From Schistosoma mansoni (lineage: Eukaryota > Platyhelminthes > Trematoda > Strigeidida > Schistosomatidae): a stretch of 64,000 nucleotides of DNA. A program made the translations under genes and the position numbers. Positions 50,033 to 62,520 of this stretch are shown here, in pieces. The stretch covers positions 124,001 to 188,000 of the forward strand of contig NW_017385999.1 in the NCBI RefSeq assembly GCF_000237925.1, given 5' to 3'. The notes under the pieces were generated by a model, which saw only the letters and a list, made by a program, of their open reading frames with translations, was not told where the DNA came from and did not search any database. How positions within the stretch are numbered: the stretch's first letter is position 1; each line of letters opens with the position of its first letter.

Positions 50033-50545
50033 TGGGAGTTTGTGGAGATCGTAGTAATTTAGTAGTTGAAGTCATGAGTCGATCTAGGCTAGACCATCAT
50101 GTAAATCTGGAAGTACTGGACAGACGTTTCGTCCTAGTATGAGACTCCTCAGCAGTGCGCATCCACGATCCCACATATGGGACTCGAACCCAGGACCTCA
50201 GATCGCGCGGATGCTTAATCTCTAGACCACTGAGTCGGCATCCAACGGTGTTAATGAGTAACTTCAACCAATCCACGATATTGGGCGACCGTCCACCATT
50301 ATCTTCAGTGAATAACTGCCTCACAACAAAAAGGGTTGAACTCCGCTAATCGCAGCTTCTCACTAGAACTCCAGGAAGTACATCTTGAAGCCAGTCGCAA
50401 GGCCGGAGGTCCTAGGTTTGTATCTCACGTGAGGAGTCGTGAATGCGCACTGCTGAGGAGTCCCATACTAGGACGAACTATCCGTCCAGGTTTTCATTGG
50501 TGGTCTAGTTTAAATCGACTCACGAATCCAACTATTGAATTGACA
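50033..50545. mobile_element. Near full-length inverted-repeat hammerhead element
   Basis: Left end GGGAGTTTGTGGAGATCGTA (about 50035) and TTGAAGTCATGAGTCGATCT. A minus-strand hammerhead follows at 50103-50163 (GATGCGCACTG, CTGAGGAGTCTC, ACTAGGACGAAACGTCTGTC), then a minus-strand tRNA-like part with box B GGGTTCGAGTCC (50176-50190) and box A region (50215-50240). The middle (50245-50400) matches the middle of 17620-17790. The right arm at 50435-50495 has GATGCGCACTG, CTGAGGAGTCCC, ATACTAGGACGAACTATCCG: the GAAAC box is mutated to GAACT, so only the left-arm ribozyme keeps a full core. The tail ends near CACGAATCCAACTATTGAAT. Confidence 0.75.
50103..50163 (-). ncRNA. Candidate hammerhead ribozyme (minus strand)
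   Basis: Minus-strand order: GCGCACTG, CTGAGGA, stem II GTCT/GGAC-type with loop CATACTA, GAAA, short stem III ACGTCTGT, triplet GTC, then CAGTAC. Core residues are intact; stems I and III have a mismatch or wobble each. It lies just downstream of a tRNA-like box A/box B pair on the same strand. Confidence 0.55.
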
Positions 50546-50863
50546 TATTTCCTCCGTCTTGATATTATTTTGGAGCGCAAAATAAAGTACCCATATCCAG
50601 TCTTCTAATCCGCAAGTTATTGGGTTAGGTGTGTTTTGTGTTCTCTAAGTAGACCTTTTGCATTTACAAAGCTTTTCAAGCTCTACACTCTCTATCTCAC
50701 TCCCTCTTATCGAAAAGACCGCGGTCACTCAAATTAAAAAAGTCAGGAATCACTTTAGGTCCAACTGTCCTCTAAGGCATTATATTTTTACATAATTCTA
50801 CACAAATATAATCTGGAATATGGTCACACAGCATGTAATCTAGTGTTTTTCTTGTATCTACAG

Positions 50864-51391
50864 ATTATGACAAACGCCCTCGATCAAGATCTCACGACCG
50901 GTACAGGGATCGTAATGATAATTGTGAGCGTTCTCGTAAACATCGAGAAGACTACCATCGAAGAGATCGCGACCACGGATACGACTGTGATGAAAGAGAT
51001 GTAGAGAGAAGCCGATACCGACATGAAAAAGAAAAACGCAGAGACCGTGATAGCCGACGAAGACATGAACAAAATCATAACGACGAAAGATGGAAGCGCC
51101 GTACACGCTCTAGGAGTCCCATACCTCCAGCTGAAGCAGAAACCGTGGAGTATGAAGAGGGTAGGTTATTTTTAAAACTCATTCATTTTTTTAGCAGAAC
51201 CAACTGAACCTGTAACCGAAGAGGAGGCAGAAATGATGCGCACTATGGGTTTCTGCAATTTCGGTACCACGAAAGGAAAACATGTTATCGGTAACAGCGT
51301 TTATGTGGCAAACATAGCAAAACAGCGAAAGTATCGTCAGTACATGAATCGTCGTGGAGGTTTCAATCGTCCTCTCGATCCAGTTGCTTAA
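50864..51391 (+). CDS. SNRNP27: U4/U6.U5 small nuclear ribonucleoprotein 27 kDa (SNRNP27), 3' exons
   Basis: Two coding exons, 50864-51160 and 51195-51391, are separated by a 34-nt intron (GTAGGT..TTTTTTTAG). The first exon follows an acceptor (CTTGTATCTACAG) and encodes an Arg/Asp/Glu/Ser-rich stretch of about 99 residues ([12 protein letters not shown] to [11 protein letters not shown]), the RS-like domain. The second encodes the conserved C-terminal domain: [20 protein letters not shown], then the [20 protein letters not shown] block, almost the same as in animal SNRNP27. The protein belongs to the spliceosomal tri-snRNP and helps position the 5' splice site before activation. The start exon was not found; a candidate would lie upstream of 50850, beyond the inverted-repeat element. 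Possible AATAAA polyadenylation signals lie at 51543 and 51586. Confidence 0.92.
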
Positions 51392-51399
51392 ACACTATG

Positions 51400-52497
51400 A
51401 TACTTGTATATATTCTTTTAATACCTGCCAAAACCCACTCAATATAACGAAATGTATTGATAGGAAATATAACTTTCGTATGCTTACTAAAATTGTAATG
51501 TGTATTTCACAAAGTAAGAATGGCAAATTGCTGCTTAGGTATAATAAATGTACTTGTTACGTTACAAAGTGAAACACTTGCTTAAAATAAATCACACAGT
51601 ACTTCGCTTTCCGGGTAAGTGTTATTTGAAAAAAAAGCAATCTAACATTCGATGCTCAACCAGCAATTCAAAAATACGCAATTACGAATAAGGCTAGTTC
51701 CTTTTGCGAAAATTGTTCATATGATTTCGATAATTATATAGCAACTATATCAAGGATACTTGCTTCCCACAACATAGTTGAGACGTTAGTCTTTTTATCG
51801 TGCTTGCATTCTCACCTTACCAATTTTGAGTGAATCGATCCCAAGCATTTTTTACAATTGACATAATTTCTTCATATTCTGCACTAACTGGTAGATCCGA
51901 TTATTCTAACAAGTGCAGTTTTCCAAGTCGTATAACACAGACCATCTAGCATATCATCTGAATACGCAGTACTGTAGAATATTATAAGCATATTTTAAAT
52001 TGATACTATTCTATACATCTGAACAAAAATGTAGTGTAGGATTCAAACAGTACTAAATGTGGCGTTGAAGTAGGGAGATTATCATTAGTGAAACATCTCA
52101 GTACTTGATCAAATCGTCACTAAGAGTTCATAAACATTGGTCGTTTTTGCAACGCTACTAATATCTTAATCTTTACAAAAAATCTTTCGTCAGTTCTCAT
52201 TCGAGTGTCTGAAAACCAAAAAACTAATGCATTGCCACGTTTTATTTAAATCATTTGTTGTACAAAAATAATGAGCAGCACATGTACACGGAGAAAGTAA
52301 TATTGGTTTGTGTTATAAAATATTTACTATTTTACAACTGTATCAATCACGGAGTTCAGTCTTTGCCAATGTAAATCTTGTATCAGTATTTTCCCCTCCA
52401 GCTAACATATGTCATGAAACATGAAACTGTTGGCCACCAAAAAATCCAACATTTCGGAAAAAGGGTAAGCCCTTCGATGCATTAAAGTTCTGAAATA
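51400..52497. other. Intergenic region between convergent SNRNP27 and RPAP2
   Basis: Contains the 3' UTR and polyadenylation region of SNRNP27 (AATAAA at 51586) and, from the right, that of RPAP2 on the minus strand (TTTATT motifs near 52237). No gene was seen. Confidence 0.5.
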
Positions 52498-52499
52498 GA

Positions 52500-55400
52500 T
52501 TAGTCATCTGAATCGTAGCGGTACAGAGTCATTGCTTGGTTTATGATCTTGTTTTTAAACAGTAACAAAGACGGTCCATGTATTGAATTTAGAAATCTGG
52601 TTATACATTCGTCCTTTGTGAGTTGGGCCAAAGCAGGTTCTACGTTTGCCATGAGGAATAGGAGCACTAAAGCCATTAATTGACTTTCGTTCGGGTTCAT
52701 ATGTATATTCTTACTTGTAAGACTAAAAGCAAAAGAAAAAATATAAATATTGCTAATGAGTAGTGAAATCGTAGTGTCAAATCAAAAAAGAGAATTACGT
52801 TTTAAGTTTCCAAGACTTACTTGGTACATGTTATTACCAAAAAGTTGTTTTATTTTCATGCAGTATCGTCTCAATAGAGAATTGGTACCTTGACAACAGA
52901 GTTTATCTGAATCAACCAACATATAGGTAGAATATTTAATCATCGATGTCTTATTATCACCGAATGGCGAGACAAAAGTCAGCTATCAATGTCACAAGTA
53001 AGTAAACTATGGCGACGAGATATGACTGCAAAAGCTGTACTACTAACTAAACGGAAATGTAACGGCACTAATCGCTGAATGATGCGGACTTTTATTCCAG
53101 TGAAAAAGTTCAAAATGATCGTAAAACGACATCCATTCCAAGTAGGCCCTAATATTCTCCAAAACGAAGAAAGCTCTTCAGCTAAACCATCCAGCTTAGG
53201 AAATGAGACACTAAAGTCATTCACCTGAGTTGCAAATCCTTATCAATACAAAGACGATCTTTTGACCATGGGTGGAAGAAAATTTTTAAAGGATGTTTCT
53301 TCAGAAACGTAAATTTTATGAAAATAGTTACAGTAATTATATGTATTCTTACTTTCACGATATTGGGCAGGATATTAAATTCAGTTATAAATTTGTTGAA
53401 TAATTGAGAAACTTACTTAAAATGAAGCACAGAATTTTCTAATCTTCTGTATATGCAATAAATATTTATTTTCAAAGCATCTAATATTGGATTCATGCTA
53501 GAATTTAAAAAAGTAAATCGAGTTTTTTTTAAAATAAGTGAATACTAGAACAATCACTTAGTTCACTATTATGTATTATTTTATTAAGTGCTTTATTCAA
53601 ACTCCCTTTGGAATTCTACGCTAAATTGAAGTAATAATGTTGTGACTCAGTCGAAGAATAAAGCACACCAGTATATAGTATTAGTAGAAGGTACTTGTCA
53701 CTCACCGAAATTCGCTAGCTTAAACAAAAGCCAGCTAAGTAGAAAGACAATTATAAGCTACTGAAAACTTGGTAGATTGGGATTCCAAGTTGTTCAAAAG
53801 ACTAGTTTAATTAACTCTAATGAAAGTGAACGGAACATCCCTAACCACACTAAACGTAACTAGGGGACTATAAGTCTAGGTACTTTTACTCCAAATTTTA
53901 CATTCAGAACTTACCGCTCACTTTGAAATGATATCACATTGTTGACATGCCATCATAGTTCATATATGTAGACCTAAATCATATAAGCTTGTACCACACT
54001 AGCTTAATGACTAGTTTTGTAAGTTTACTAATTATCAATTCGAAAATGACTGTCTAGAAAAAGATTTACTAATCGCAATTACCATCTTATTTAAGAAACC
54101 ATGTTTGTTGATGACTCTTGTCTCTTTACATTCTTTAAAAGAATATTTTTTCGAGTAAACAGCAAATTATTCCGATTCTTCACATTACGTTTTGGTGTAA
54201 ATAGACAAATATTGGTATGGCTACCGCTATAACTGAACAAGATTAATACGGCCTAGTTCGAGAAAGTAGGTAAGATTGTAGATGATTTCATCATGCGCTA
54301 ACCAAAAGCCCACAATCAGGTAAACGATTATATTTGAAAACACTGAGTCACATATCATTTATTCATCTGGCCAGTAGTCGTGTTATGAATAATTAAAACT
54401 TGGCAACACTTGGTATCAATTATCAATCACTTAATGCATGAGTACACTTTACCATATTAATAGATTAAACTGCTTTAACCGACAAATGTGACTAAATCAC
54501 TGGGTCACACACATTAGCCTTCTCTTCACACGTAATTCCCTGTGAAAAATCAAGTTTAGTACACAGCAGGAAGAAAACCCTACGTAGCACATATACTTCC
54601 ACAGAAGTGTTGTGTATAACTAAATGAACATAAAAACCTCACCCAAAATAATTACTTTACCTTTTTTTGAGATCATCCAGAAGGATTTGTCTACGGAGAA
54701 CTTCAGGAGAAACCGAATCAATAAGTGGTAGAACACAGGTAAGCGGATACTGGGAAAAACAAATTTTAAAATAATCCTGTATTTTAATGGATGAAATACC
54801 GAGATTTCTAGACAACTGTCTTATACAAATAAAAATACTCGATATTACGATCCAGATGAGGTTGAAATAAAAGAAATATAAGTTCCTTGTAGTGAATACT
54901 AGCTAATATAGACTATATTTTACACACAGAAACCACGAACCCCTAATTGATTTCGCTAAAATAATCGTTAGGTCGTAGAGACCATTAGCAAATCTCAAGA
55001 GGCCTAAACCATTACAATTAAGCTGGAAAGACACTGAGGATCACTAAACGTGCTACCGAAACATGTGGAGGAGAGAATCACAAGAAAGATCCATACACTG
55101 ATTAACAGTAATATTTCAGTGCACACCAAAATAAGACATGGGAATCGCTATAATAGGAAAAGGAGTCAAACTTTATCCTATCATAGTAATCAACATTTGA
55201 AAGACCAAAATATTTACTTTGTGAAGGTCCAAGCTCAGACAGACTGGTTAACCACAATCAGTAAATCATTATATCCTATTTAGTTTCACGACGAAATTAA
55301 TTTGTTAGTTTCGTCAAGGGGAATAATTTTCCTTAACTATTGACCATATCTAAAATAAAACCATCGCTTTGGACTAAAAGTACGTAACAGTTTGTTAACA

Positions 55401-58400
55401 CACTATGTGGTAAGCATATATATATTGAGGAATGGTACTGCGATAGAAAGCAGATAAAAAGGCAATCAACTCACGTCAGAAAATTGAGTTTCCTCCCGGA
55501 TTTCTTCTTTTGATGATACATGTTTTGAGAAAAATTGCTGCAAAATTCTGCTATGTAACCCATCAACCGAAGTTGATTCCTCAGATGTAAATGTATAGGT
55601 GGTAAGAATTACAAAGGCTTTTTCAGTTAGCCATTCTTGTAAACGTTTCGAAAGTCTGTCACATACATTAGTACATACATTATTTTGGTTATCTAACGGA
55701 TTTTTACAATCTGATGGAGACGTAAGATGCATTTTTGACTGATCATCATAAGAAGTAACTGTAGATTCAACAGAGTCCAATGCACGTGGACAAATCTCAC
55801 GAACTACGATGCTGTTTTCATTATTTGTTCCAAGTGCCAGTTTCTCGAGTTCCTTACGTGAATATTCCAATGTACTACTCGACAAGTCAATAGATTCAGA
55901 TTCAGCATTCATATTAAGTTCGTTTTCAATACTTGAATCACTTTCAGATCCATTTAGGAGTAAACGATTCTGAACATCTAAAATCACTTTACCAACATGT
56001 CCTGGAACGTTAGGAGGTAGTAAATTTATGTGACACGGTTTTAAACTATCTGATGAACGGCACCATGCTGGTTCTCTGGAAATCTGTTTTCGTATGTAAC
56101 ATGAAGCGCGGTAACACCAGTCTGAACAAAATGGCTACGACGAACAGAGTCAGTAGATTTAATTGTTATTTTTAAAAATGAATAGCAATAAAAAGCTGAT
56201 TAATATTGAGTATCTACCAAATTACGAACCTCATTCTAAAACTAAGATTATGGAGATTGGAAAGAACAGACATTCTCAAAACAAATTTACAGAAATAAAA
56301 CGTATTTCTAGTGGTTACTCACGACATAATTCATAAAGACTCACAGTTTATATAATTCACAGGTTTATGATAGACAGACCTTTGAAGCACTGACCTCTGT
56401 AATACTATGCTTTATCTTAGCCACTGATCCACCGTTAACGTTGGTTCCTGAAAACGTCAAGTGGATGGGTATTTGGTTTACTACGAATTCCGAACAATCT
56501 CGATCCTTTAACGTACGCCTTTGCTTCTATGTACATTTTTACACCTAAAATCACAACTGACTCGACAGTGTATGAAATACTAGTTAATACAACAACTTAT
56601 CCCAGGGTCCATGTGAAATAATATCATGTTTTTTGTCTCGACTCAACAACACGCCGCTCAAAAGGCGCTATTCTTGAGCACATAAATCTAGCAATATAAG
56701 CTTATCAGGAATCATTCATAGGTTCAGCAATAAAAATAATGATAAATTCCTAATACCCCAGTCGATAGAAAATTGAGTTTCCGATGTTCCGCAGTGTAAT
56801 GTAAGTCACTTCTTCAGGAAAAAGCAAACCGGTCAGAAATGAGACTTTCTACTCTTTGGGATGTTACAAACTTATCATTATTTTTATGGTTAACAATTCA
56901 TCTGATGCTCAATTCTTTTGAAATTATCAAGCTAAACCTCGGCGACGAAACTAAGGAATTCAGAATTTTTAAACAGAGGTATTCGAAAATCAGATTTTTC
57001 CGCGTACTTCATAAATGAATTTTGTAAATAACTCTTTCTTCGTTACCGTTAAAATCGTAAAATGCACTTATAATTATCAGTAAACCATAAGATATGCTAT
57101 TTTGAACCTTGTCTAACACCCTGTTACATACAGAACGACTGCTAAATAAACCTTTCTAACCTATAATTTGCCCTGTTATATTATTTCTCAGAAAATAAAC
57201 TCATGTGTGAGACTCACTTGACGCTTGGTAATATCATATACTTTCCGAGTGGTTGTGCAAATACGGTACTTCTGTTTAGTGGTTTGACCTTTAGGCTTGG
57301 AACATAATGCATAACCACAGTTTCCATAAGCATTTCGCTCTATCGAGATATCATCATACTGTTCACGTTCCAACCATGGTAACTAAATGGATGGGAGAAC
57401 GTAAACGTCATCACTTGAATATAAATTTCGGCAAATAAACTAAGAAAATAGTAAGATTTATATAGTTTCCTTTACAATATTTTCATGTACATGAAAAAAT
57501 CTTTAAAGCCTACTCTATGATGAATGTCCAAAAACTACAATATAAGTCGACTGTATAATGATCTAACAACTAATTTCTACACTCATTCTAATCCCACTAA
57601 CGACTTGTTATACGATATCCAGATAATAAAAGTTCCTAATAAAACAGTGAAATTTGAATTGAAATATACCGAATTTAAAAGTCACCTCGACTTGATATGA
57701 TGCCTAGTTCAACTCTGACCCATTTGCGGTACTCTACATACAGTGCTTATTTCCTGAAAATTAAGCATCACGGAAGTCGACTACGAAGTTTCTGGAAGAC
57801 AAAGAAATTATGCTAAGAATGTTTGATAGGTCATCACTACTAGAATGGCTTATTGCACCCAGAAGTTAGTTTCGAGAGGTTTTAGAGGGGAATGTGAACT
57901 TAGGCCACTTTTAGATCTAATCAATCTTGAAGGCTTTCCAAGATCAATAAGTTTGAGAAAACACTCTTAAGGAGATGCCATATTAAAATATAAATATTTT
58001 TATTCAGGTATTATCAATTAATATACAGTCTTGACGTGCAGGATACATCCTGATATGTCAGTTTTTGTCAACGACCAGTGAAATAATTTCCGGTTCTTGT
58101 TACGGGTTGACTTTAGTTGAATAGTCACTAAAATCTAAGAAAGATCAGACAGCTAGTTTTTCTCATTACGGAACACCTCAACAACAAGAACTTATGAACA
58201 AAACACAGGCCGTACACAAGACGCTCAGGTCTCGCAAGAAGCACGTAGTATTTAGACTACTGAGTTTTAATTCAAGGGTACACATTACTAACCTCAATAA
58301 ATGTGATAAGTTTCCCAGAACGTGTGCACGTGTAATCAGTTTTAATTATAATGCGAGTTTTCCTACCTTTACTTAAAATATGAGCGTTTCCTAAGAAAGA

Positions 58401-58759
58401 ATATAAATAAATACAAAAAATATTCACGTTAGTGGTCTCAACTACGTTTACACATTCATTGGATATATGAGAATTAGAAAAAAAATTCGCTCGTTATAAA
58501 TGAGTACATTCGATTGATTGGACAAAAACAATCGTCCAAAATACAAAAAAACGACTAACCAGATATCTGTATTAATACTTACAGCATAAGCTAACATATT
58601 AACATTTACAGGATTGTGAGCGAGTCTTTCAACGATCCGTAAAGCTTGGCGTAGAAACAGTGCTTGTCGCTTTCTCGTCTCGACTTTATCTTTTTCTAAT
58701 CCTTTGAAAGGTGGAGGGGCAGAGGGGACATCAAATTCATCATCCCCGTCTGAAGACAT
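52500..58759 (-). CDS. RPAP2: RNA polymerase II-associated protein 2 / RTR1-type CTD phosphatase
   Basis: Exons on the minus strand: 58759-58583 (59 codons), 57382-57218 (55), 56134-55475 (220), 54749-54661 (89 nt), about 53210-53048, and about 52725-52500; all but the last junction have GT/AG ends and agree in phase. The RTR1 zinc-binding module is clear: residues 81-86 CGYALC, then KQKYRICTTTRKVYDITKRQ, then FCSDWC with C117 and C121, split by an intron. RPAP2/Rtr1 removes Ser5 phosphate from the RNA polymerase II CTD and helps import the polymerase. A polar, Ser/Asn-rich linker (exon 3) precedes the C-terminal domain (VLPLIDSVSPEVLRRQILLD; LTSKNIHMNPNESQLMALVL). The ATG directly follows an acceptor (CTATTTTTAG), fitting trans-splicing. 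The join of exons 5 and 6 is not resolved: the sequence suggests HFR-LTSKN, but no canonical GT/AG pair gives it. Introns here are long (0.7-1.3 kb), unlike the neighbours. Confidence 0.85.
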
Positions 58760-58770
58760 CTAAAAATAGT
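58749..58770 (-). promoter_or_regulatory. Splice acceptor abutting the RPAP2 ATG (candidate trans-splice site)
   Basis: On the minus strand TTTTACTATTTTTAG is followed at once by ATGTCTTCAG, so the first base of the mature exon would be the A of the ATG. No in-cis donor lies in the 143 bp back to the DPH4 stop codon. Schistosome spliced-leader RNA is known to be added at such sites and itself ends in AUG. Confidence 0.6.
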
Positions 58771-58902
58771 AAAATCTAAAAGATAAGCAAGATGAATCCC
58801 AGGGGATTTGGTAAAACAATAATTACAGGAATATGTATATATATTCTTAAAAACGCAGCACAGTAAGAAAGCGCAAATAACAGAAAAGCAAATTTCAAGA
58901 TT

Positions 58903-59361
58903 TCAATGAGATTCAGGGTAAGAAACATGCACGAGTAAGGAACAGTTTGTACACTTTGCATAAGGGACTTGGCATAGTACAGCAAGGTCGTCCAAGACAT
59001 GACTTCCACCGCAGCGACAAGGAAACCAATAACAGTGACACTCTTGATTGTGGGATTGTAAGTCTACGTCATGGACGGATTTGCCTTCATCATGAAATTG
59101 GTCAAAAGATACATCAGACTGTATAGGCAGCCCAGCGGAGTGAGATATAATTTTATGTTGTCTCAACAAGGCGTCATAAGCTTTACGTTTTTCTGGACAT
59201 CGCAAAACACTCCATGCCCTTTCTATGACCAAGAATTTTGTATTTGAAACATCTGGGTTTTTATCTGGATGGAACTTAAGTCGAGCTTCGTTAACGATTC
59301 GTTTGATTTCGTCTTCCGTAGCATCCATGGTACACCCTAAAACCTCATAAAAATCATCCAT
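58903..59361 (-). CDS. DNAJC24: DPH4 / DNAJC24 diphthamide-synthesis J protein
   Basis: A single-exon frame of 152 residues, close to the ~149 of human DNAJC24. Residues 3-68 form a J domain (DFYEVLGC at 3-10, HPDK at 31-34, then RAWSVL and KRKAYDALL). Residues about 85-148 form the CSL/DPH-type zinc finger: WFPCRCGG with C115 and C117, and CTNC with C137 and C140. DPH4 stimulates Hsp70 ATPase through the J domain and supplies Fe or electrons through the metal site for the first steps of diphthamide formation on elongation factor 2. The start is placed at 59361, because the frame upstream includes intergenic T-rich sequence and an acceptor (GCATTTTTTTTTAG) lies five bases before this ATG. It lies 126 bp downstream of the RNF113 stop and 143 bp upstream of the RPAP2 start, on the same strand. 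Confidence 0.93.
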   Translation of the reverse strand: MDDFYEVLGCTMDATEDEIKRIVNEARLKFHPDKNPDVSNTKFLVIERAWSVLRCPEKRKAYDALLRQHKIISHSAGLPIQSDVSFDQFHDEGKSVHDVDLQSHNQECHCYWFPCRCGGSHVLDDLAVLCQVPYAKCTNCSLLVHVSYPESH

Positions 59362-59385
59362 TTTCCTAAAAAAAAATGCAGACGT
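59362..59385 (-). promoter_or_regulatory. Splice acceptor just upstream of the DPH4 ATG (candidate trans-splice site)
   Basis: On the minus strand CTGCATTTTTTTTTAG, then GAAA, then ATGG. A run of nine T directly before AG is a strong acceptor, yet DPH4 is one exon and no donor lies in the short space back to the RNF113 stop codon. This fits spliced-leader addition. Confidence 0.65.
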
Positions 59386-59487
59386 TAAGCAAGTGGAACA
59401 AAATGAAGGGAGAAAAAGTGGAGTGATTTTAGTTGTGTATTTAAGATGTATATACATATTTGTGCATTTGTGTATAACAGTAAGGCT

Positions 59488-60862
<1,375 letters not shown>

Positions 60863-60875
60863 ACTTAGTAACTAG

Positions 60876-61585
60876 ATGAAAAATAAAAAGACTGGTACAA
60901 GCTTAACATTAACTTCTGTAACAATGGGAAATAAAATCAAGTTCCTTGAATTTATGTACAACGGTAACTACGAGCTTTCATTTGATTTCTATTCACGCAA
61001 AGATGATATCCTGGTACAGCGGGGAGTTTCCGAAAATAAGGTGAATATATTTGCACAAAACCTACTTCGGTCTAAGTACTCGAGGACTATTCCAGACCGC
61101 ACACAATTATGGTGATTATTAGTGAACAAAATCCTTTTGCTCGAACTTATTATTTACATAAACGACTATTCCATTTACTTAACTGAATACAAAGTTATTT
61201 TAAATTTCCTTATCTTTCTATTCCCTCTCATTACCATTCTGTGTTTGTTCTTCATTTCCAAATCACAAACGAGCTCGCTTACAGTGGAAATTTCTTCCTA
61301 CCCGAAATGAACTCCAGCCACTGAATGGTCAAAATTTTAATGCTACCAATGAATGAAAACCATGAATTAGCTTTTCTGGAACGACGTGTGCCATTCAAAC
61401 AGGCTTACTTCGACGTTTGCACACTAATACAGATTGTGAAACAGAAAGCTTTGGCTATGTCTTTGGACAGTCTAAATATCTACTCGTACTGTCTATCCGA
61501 GAACCATATTCAAGACCTTAGTAAAGTACTAAGAATTCTCTCCCCATCTGTAAATGCAACAAGACTGTTTTATGTGTATACTTAA
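60876..61585 (+). CDS. Unassigned divergent gene candidate (two or three frames)
   Basis: Two protein-like frames run away from RNF113. The first (60876-61115, 79 codons; an inner Met at codon 17 begins MGNKIKFLEFMYNGNYELSF) has balanced composition. The second (61325-61585, 86 codons) contains LAFLERRVPFKQAYFDVCTL, IQIVKQKALAMSLDSLNIYS and ends SPSVNATRLFYVYT. Between them, 61181-61265 in another frame gives a hydrophobic, membrane-like helix (ILNFLIFLFPLITILCLFFI). I do not recognise a family. The pieces could be exons of one small host gene, but no single GT/AG scheme I tried keeps the frame. The first ATG lies only 14 bp from the RNF113 ATG, so a shared promoter is possible. It could also be a decayed gene. 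Confidence 0.35.
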
Positions 61586-61729
61586 GAAGACTCTGTGACA
61601 ACTTTTTCCGGCTTTACTGACGTAAGTGACTCAATAAGCCTCAGAAAAAGGGCTACACTAGTCGACTGAATCCTCATTGGCAAGTGCCGAAAGTTCTTTC
61701 AACTCATTCGATTCACTGGCAGCAAGAGT

Positions 61730-62520
61730 CAGTCAGTCAGCTACAACGTAGGACCAGGCACATATATGCATCGGTCGTTAGCACAACAAGATGTACACCG
61801 AATTCATAGAAGTGTGGGCAACCGAGAAGTGATAACTGCCCTCACACCTCTAACAGCACTGGCAGCAAGATGTCTGGAGTGGGTGGAATCTGATGTAACG
61901 TCAGTCAACAACATTTTTTTACGTCTTGGACGACAGTCAGAGCTCTTCGACAAACATTTCGACTGGTCTGCTGCCTCGGTGACATCGACTGAACTGCCCT
62001 GTCCTCCATGGCCGGTGAAGAACGGTTAACCTAACGAGGAGGAAGTCTGCGAGAAACTCCAACTCCCGAAGCCACAAAAATCACAAGGCCCAAACGATTT
62101 GCTTCCGGACCTTTTTATAGACGGAGAACTTTCGGTTCGAGACCTGGCTGGGTTGTTTGAAAATATTTCGTCCATACTGTTGGAGCATGACAGAATGAAG
62201 TAGTAGCTATCTATATTTTTGAAAAGGATGTTGGTCATCTATGCAACAACTATCGGAGTAAGTCTACTTCCAGTCGTGTCGAGACTATTGGCTTCCGTCA
62301 TACTTCTTAGACTATTCAAATCCGTGGAAATATTGACTCATGAGAAGCAGACTGGTTTTCGTTCAGTTTTTAAATATATTGAACATATCTTCACCTTCCA
62401 CCAACTGTTAGAACACCACCATATTTATTTCAGGCCAACAATTGTAGTTTTTTTATACCAGAGCCGCCTTCGATTCATTGAACAGGGTTGTGCTCTGACC
62501 CAATGGTAGCTGCTACCTTG
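61730..62520 (+). mobile_element. Decayed RTE LINE pieces: solo tail and RT fragment
   Basis: 61730-61815 is the TGAC-tail repeat (GTCAGTCAGTCAGCTACAAC, CATATATGCATCGGTC), the reverse complement of an RTE 3' terminus with a short deletion. From about 61830 the plus strand encodes scattered RT parts: LAARCLEWVESDVTSVNNIF, an LPDLF-like region, then VSLLPVVSRLLASVILLRLF, HEKQTGFRSVFKYIEHIFTF, HQLLEHHHIYFRPTIVVFLY. These match the RGISL..V..RLLA, QAGFR..R.C.DQIFTLRQ.LEH, RPTIVVFLD pattern of trematode RTE elements. Several frameshifts and stops lie between the pieces. It is older than the SR2-like copies. Confidence 0.7.

Noticed and set aside
50097-50349. Short frames on both strands in the inverted-repeat element
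   Set aside because: They read through the hammerhead and tRNA-like repeat; the same peptides appear at 17440-17688, so they reflect the repeat and not a gene.
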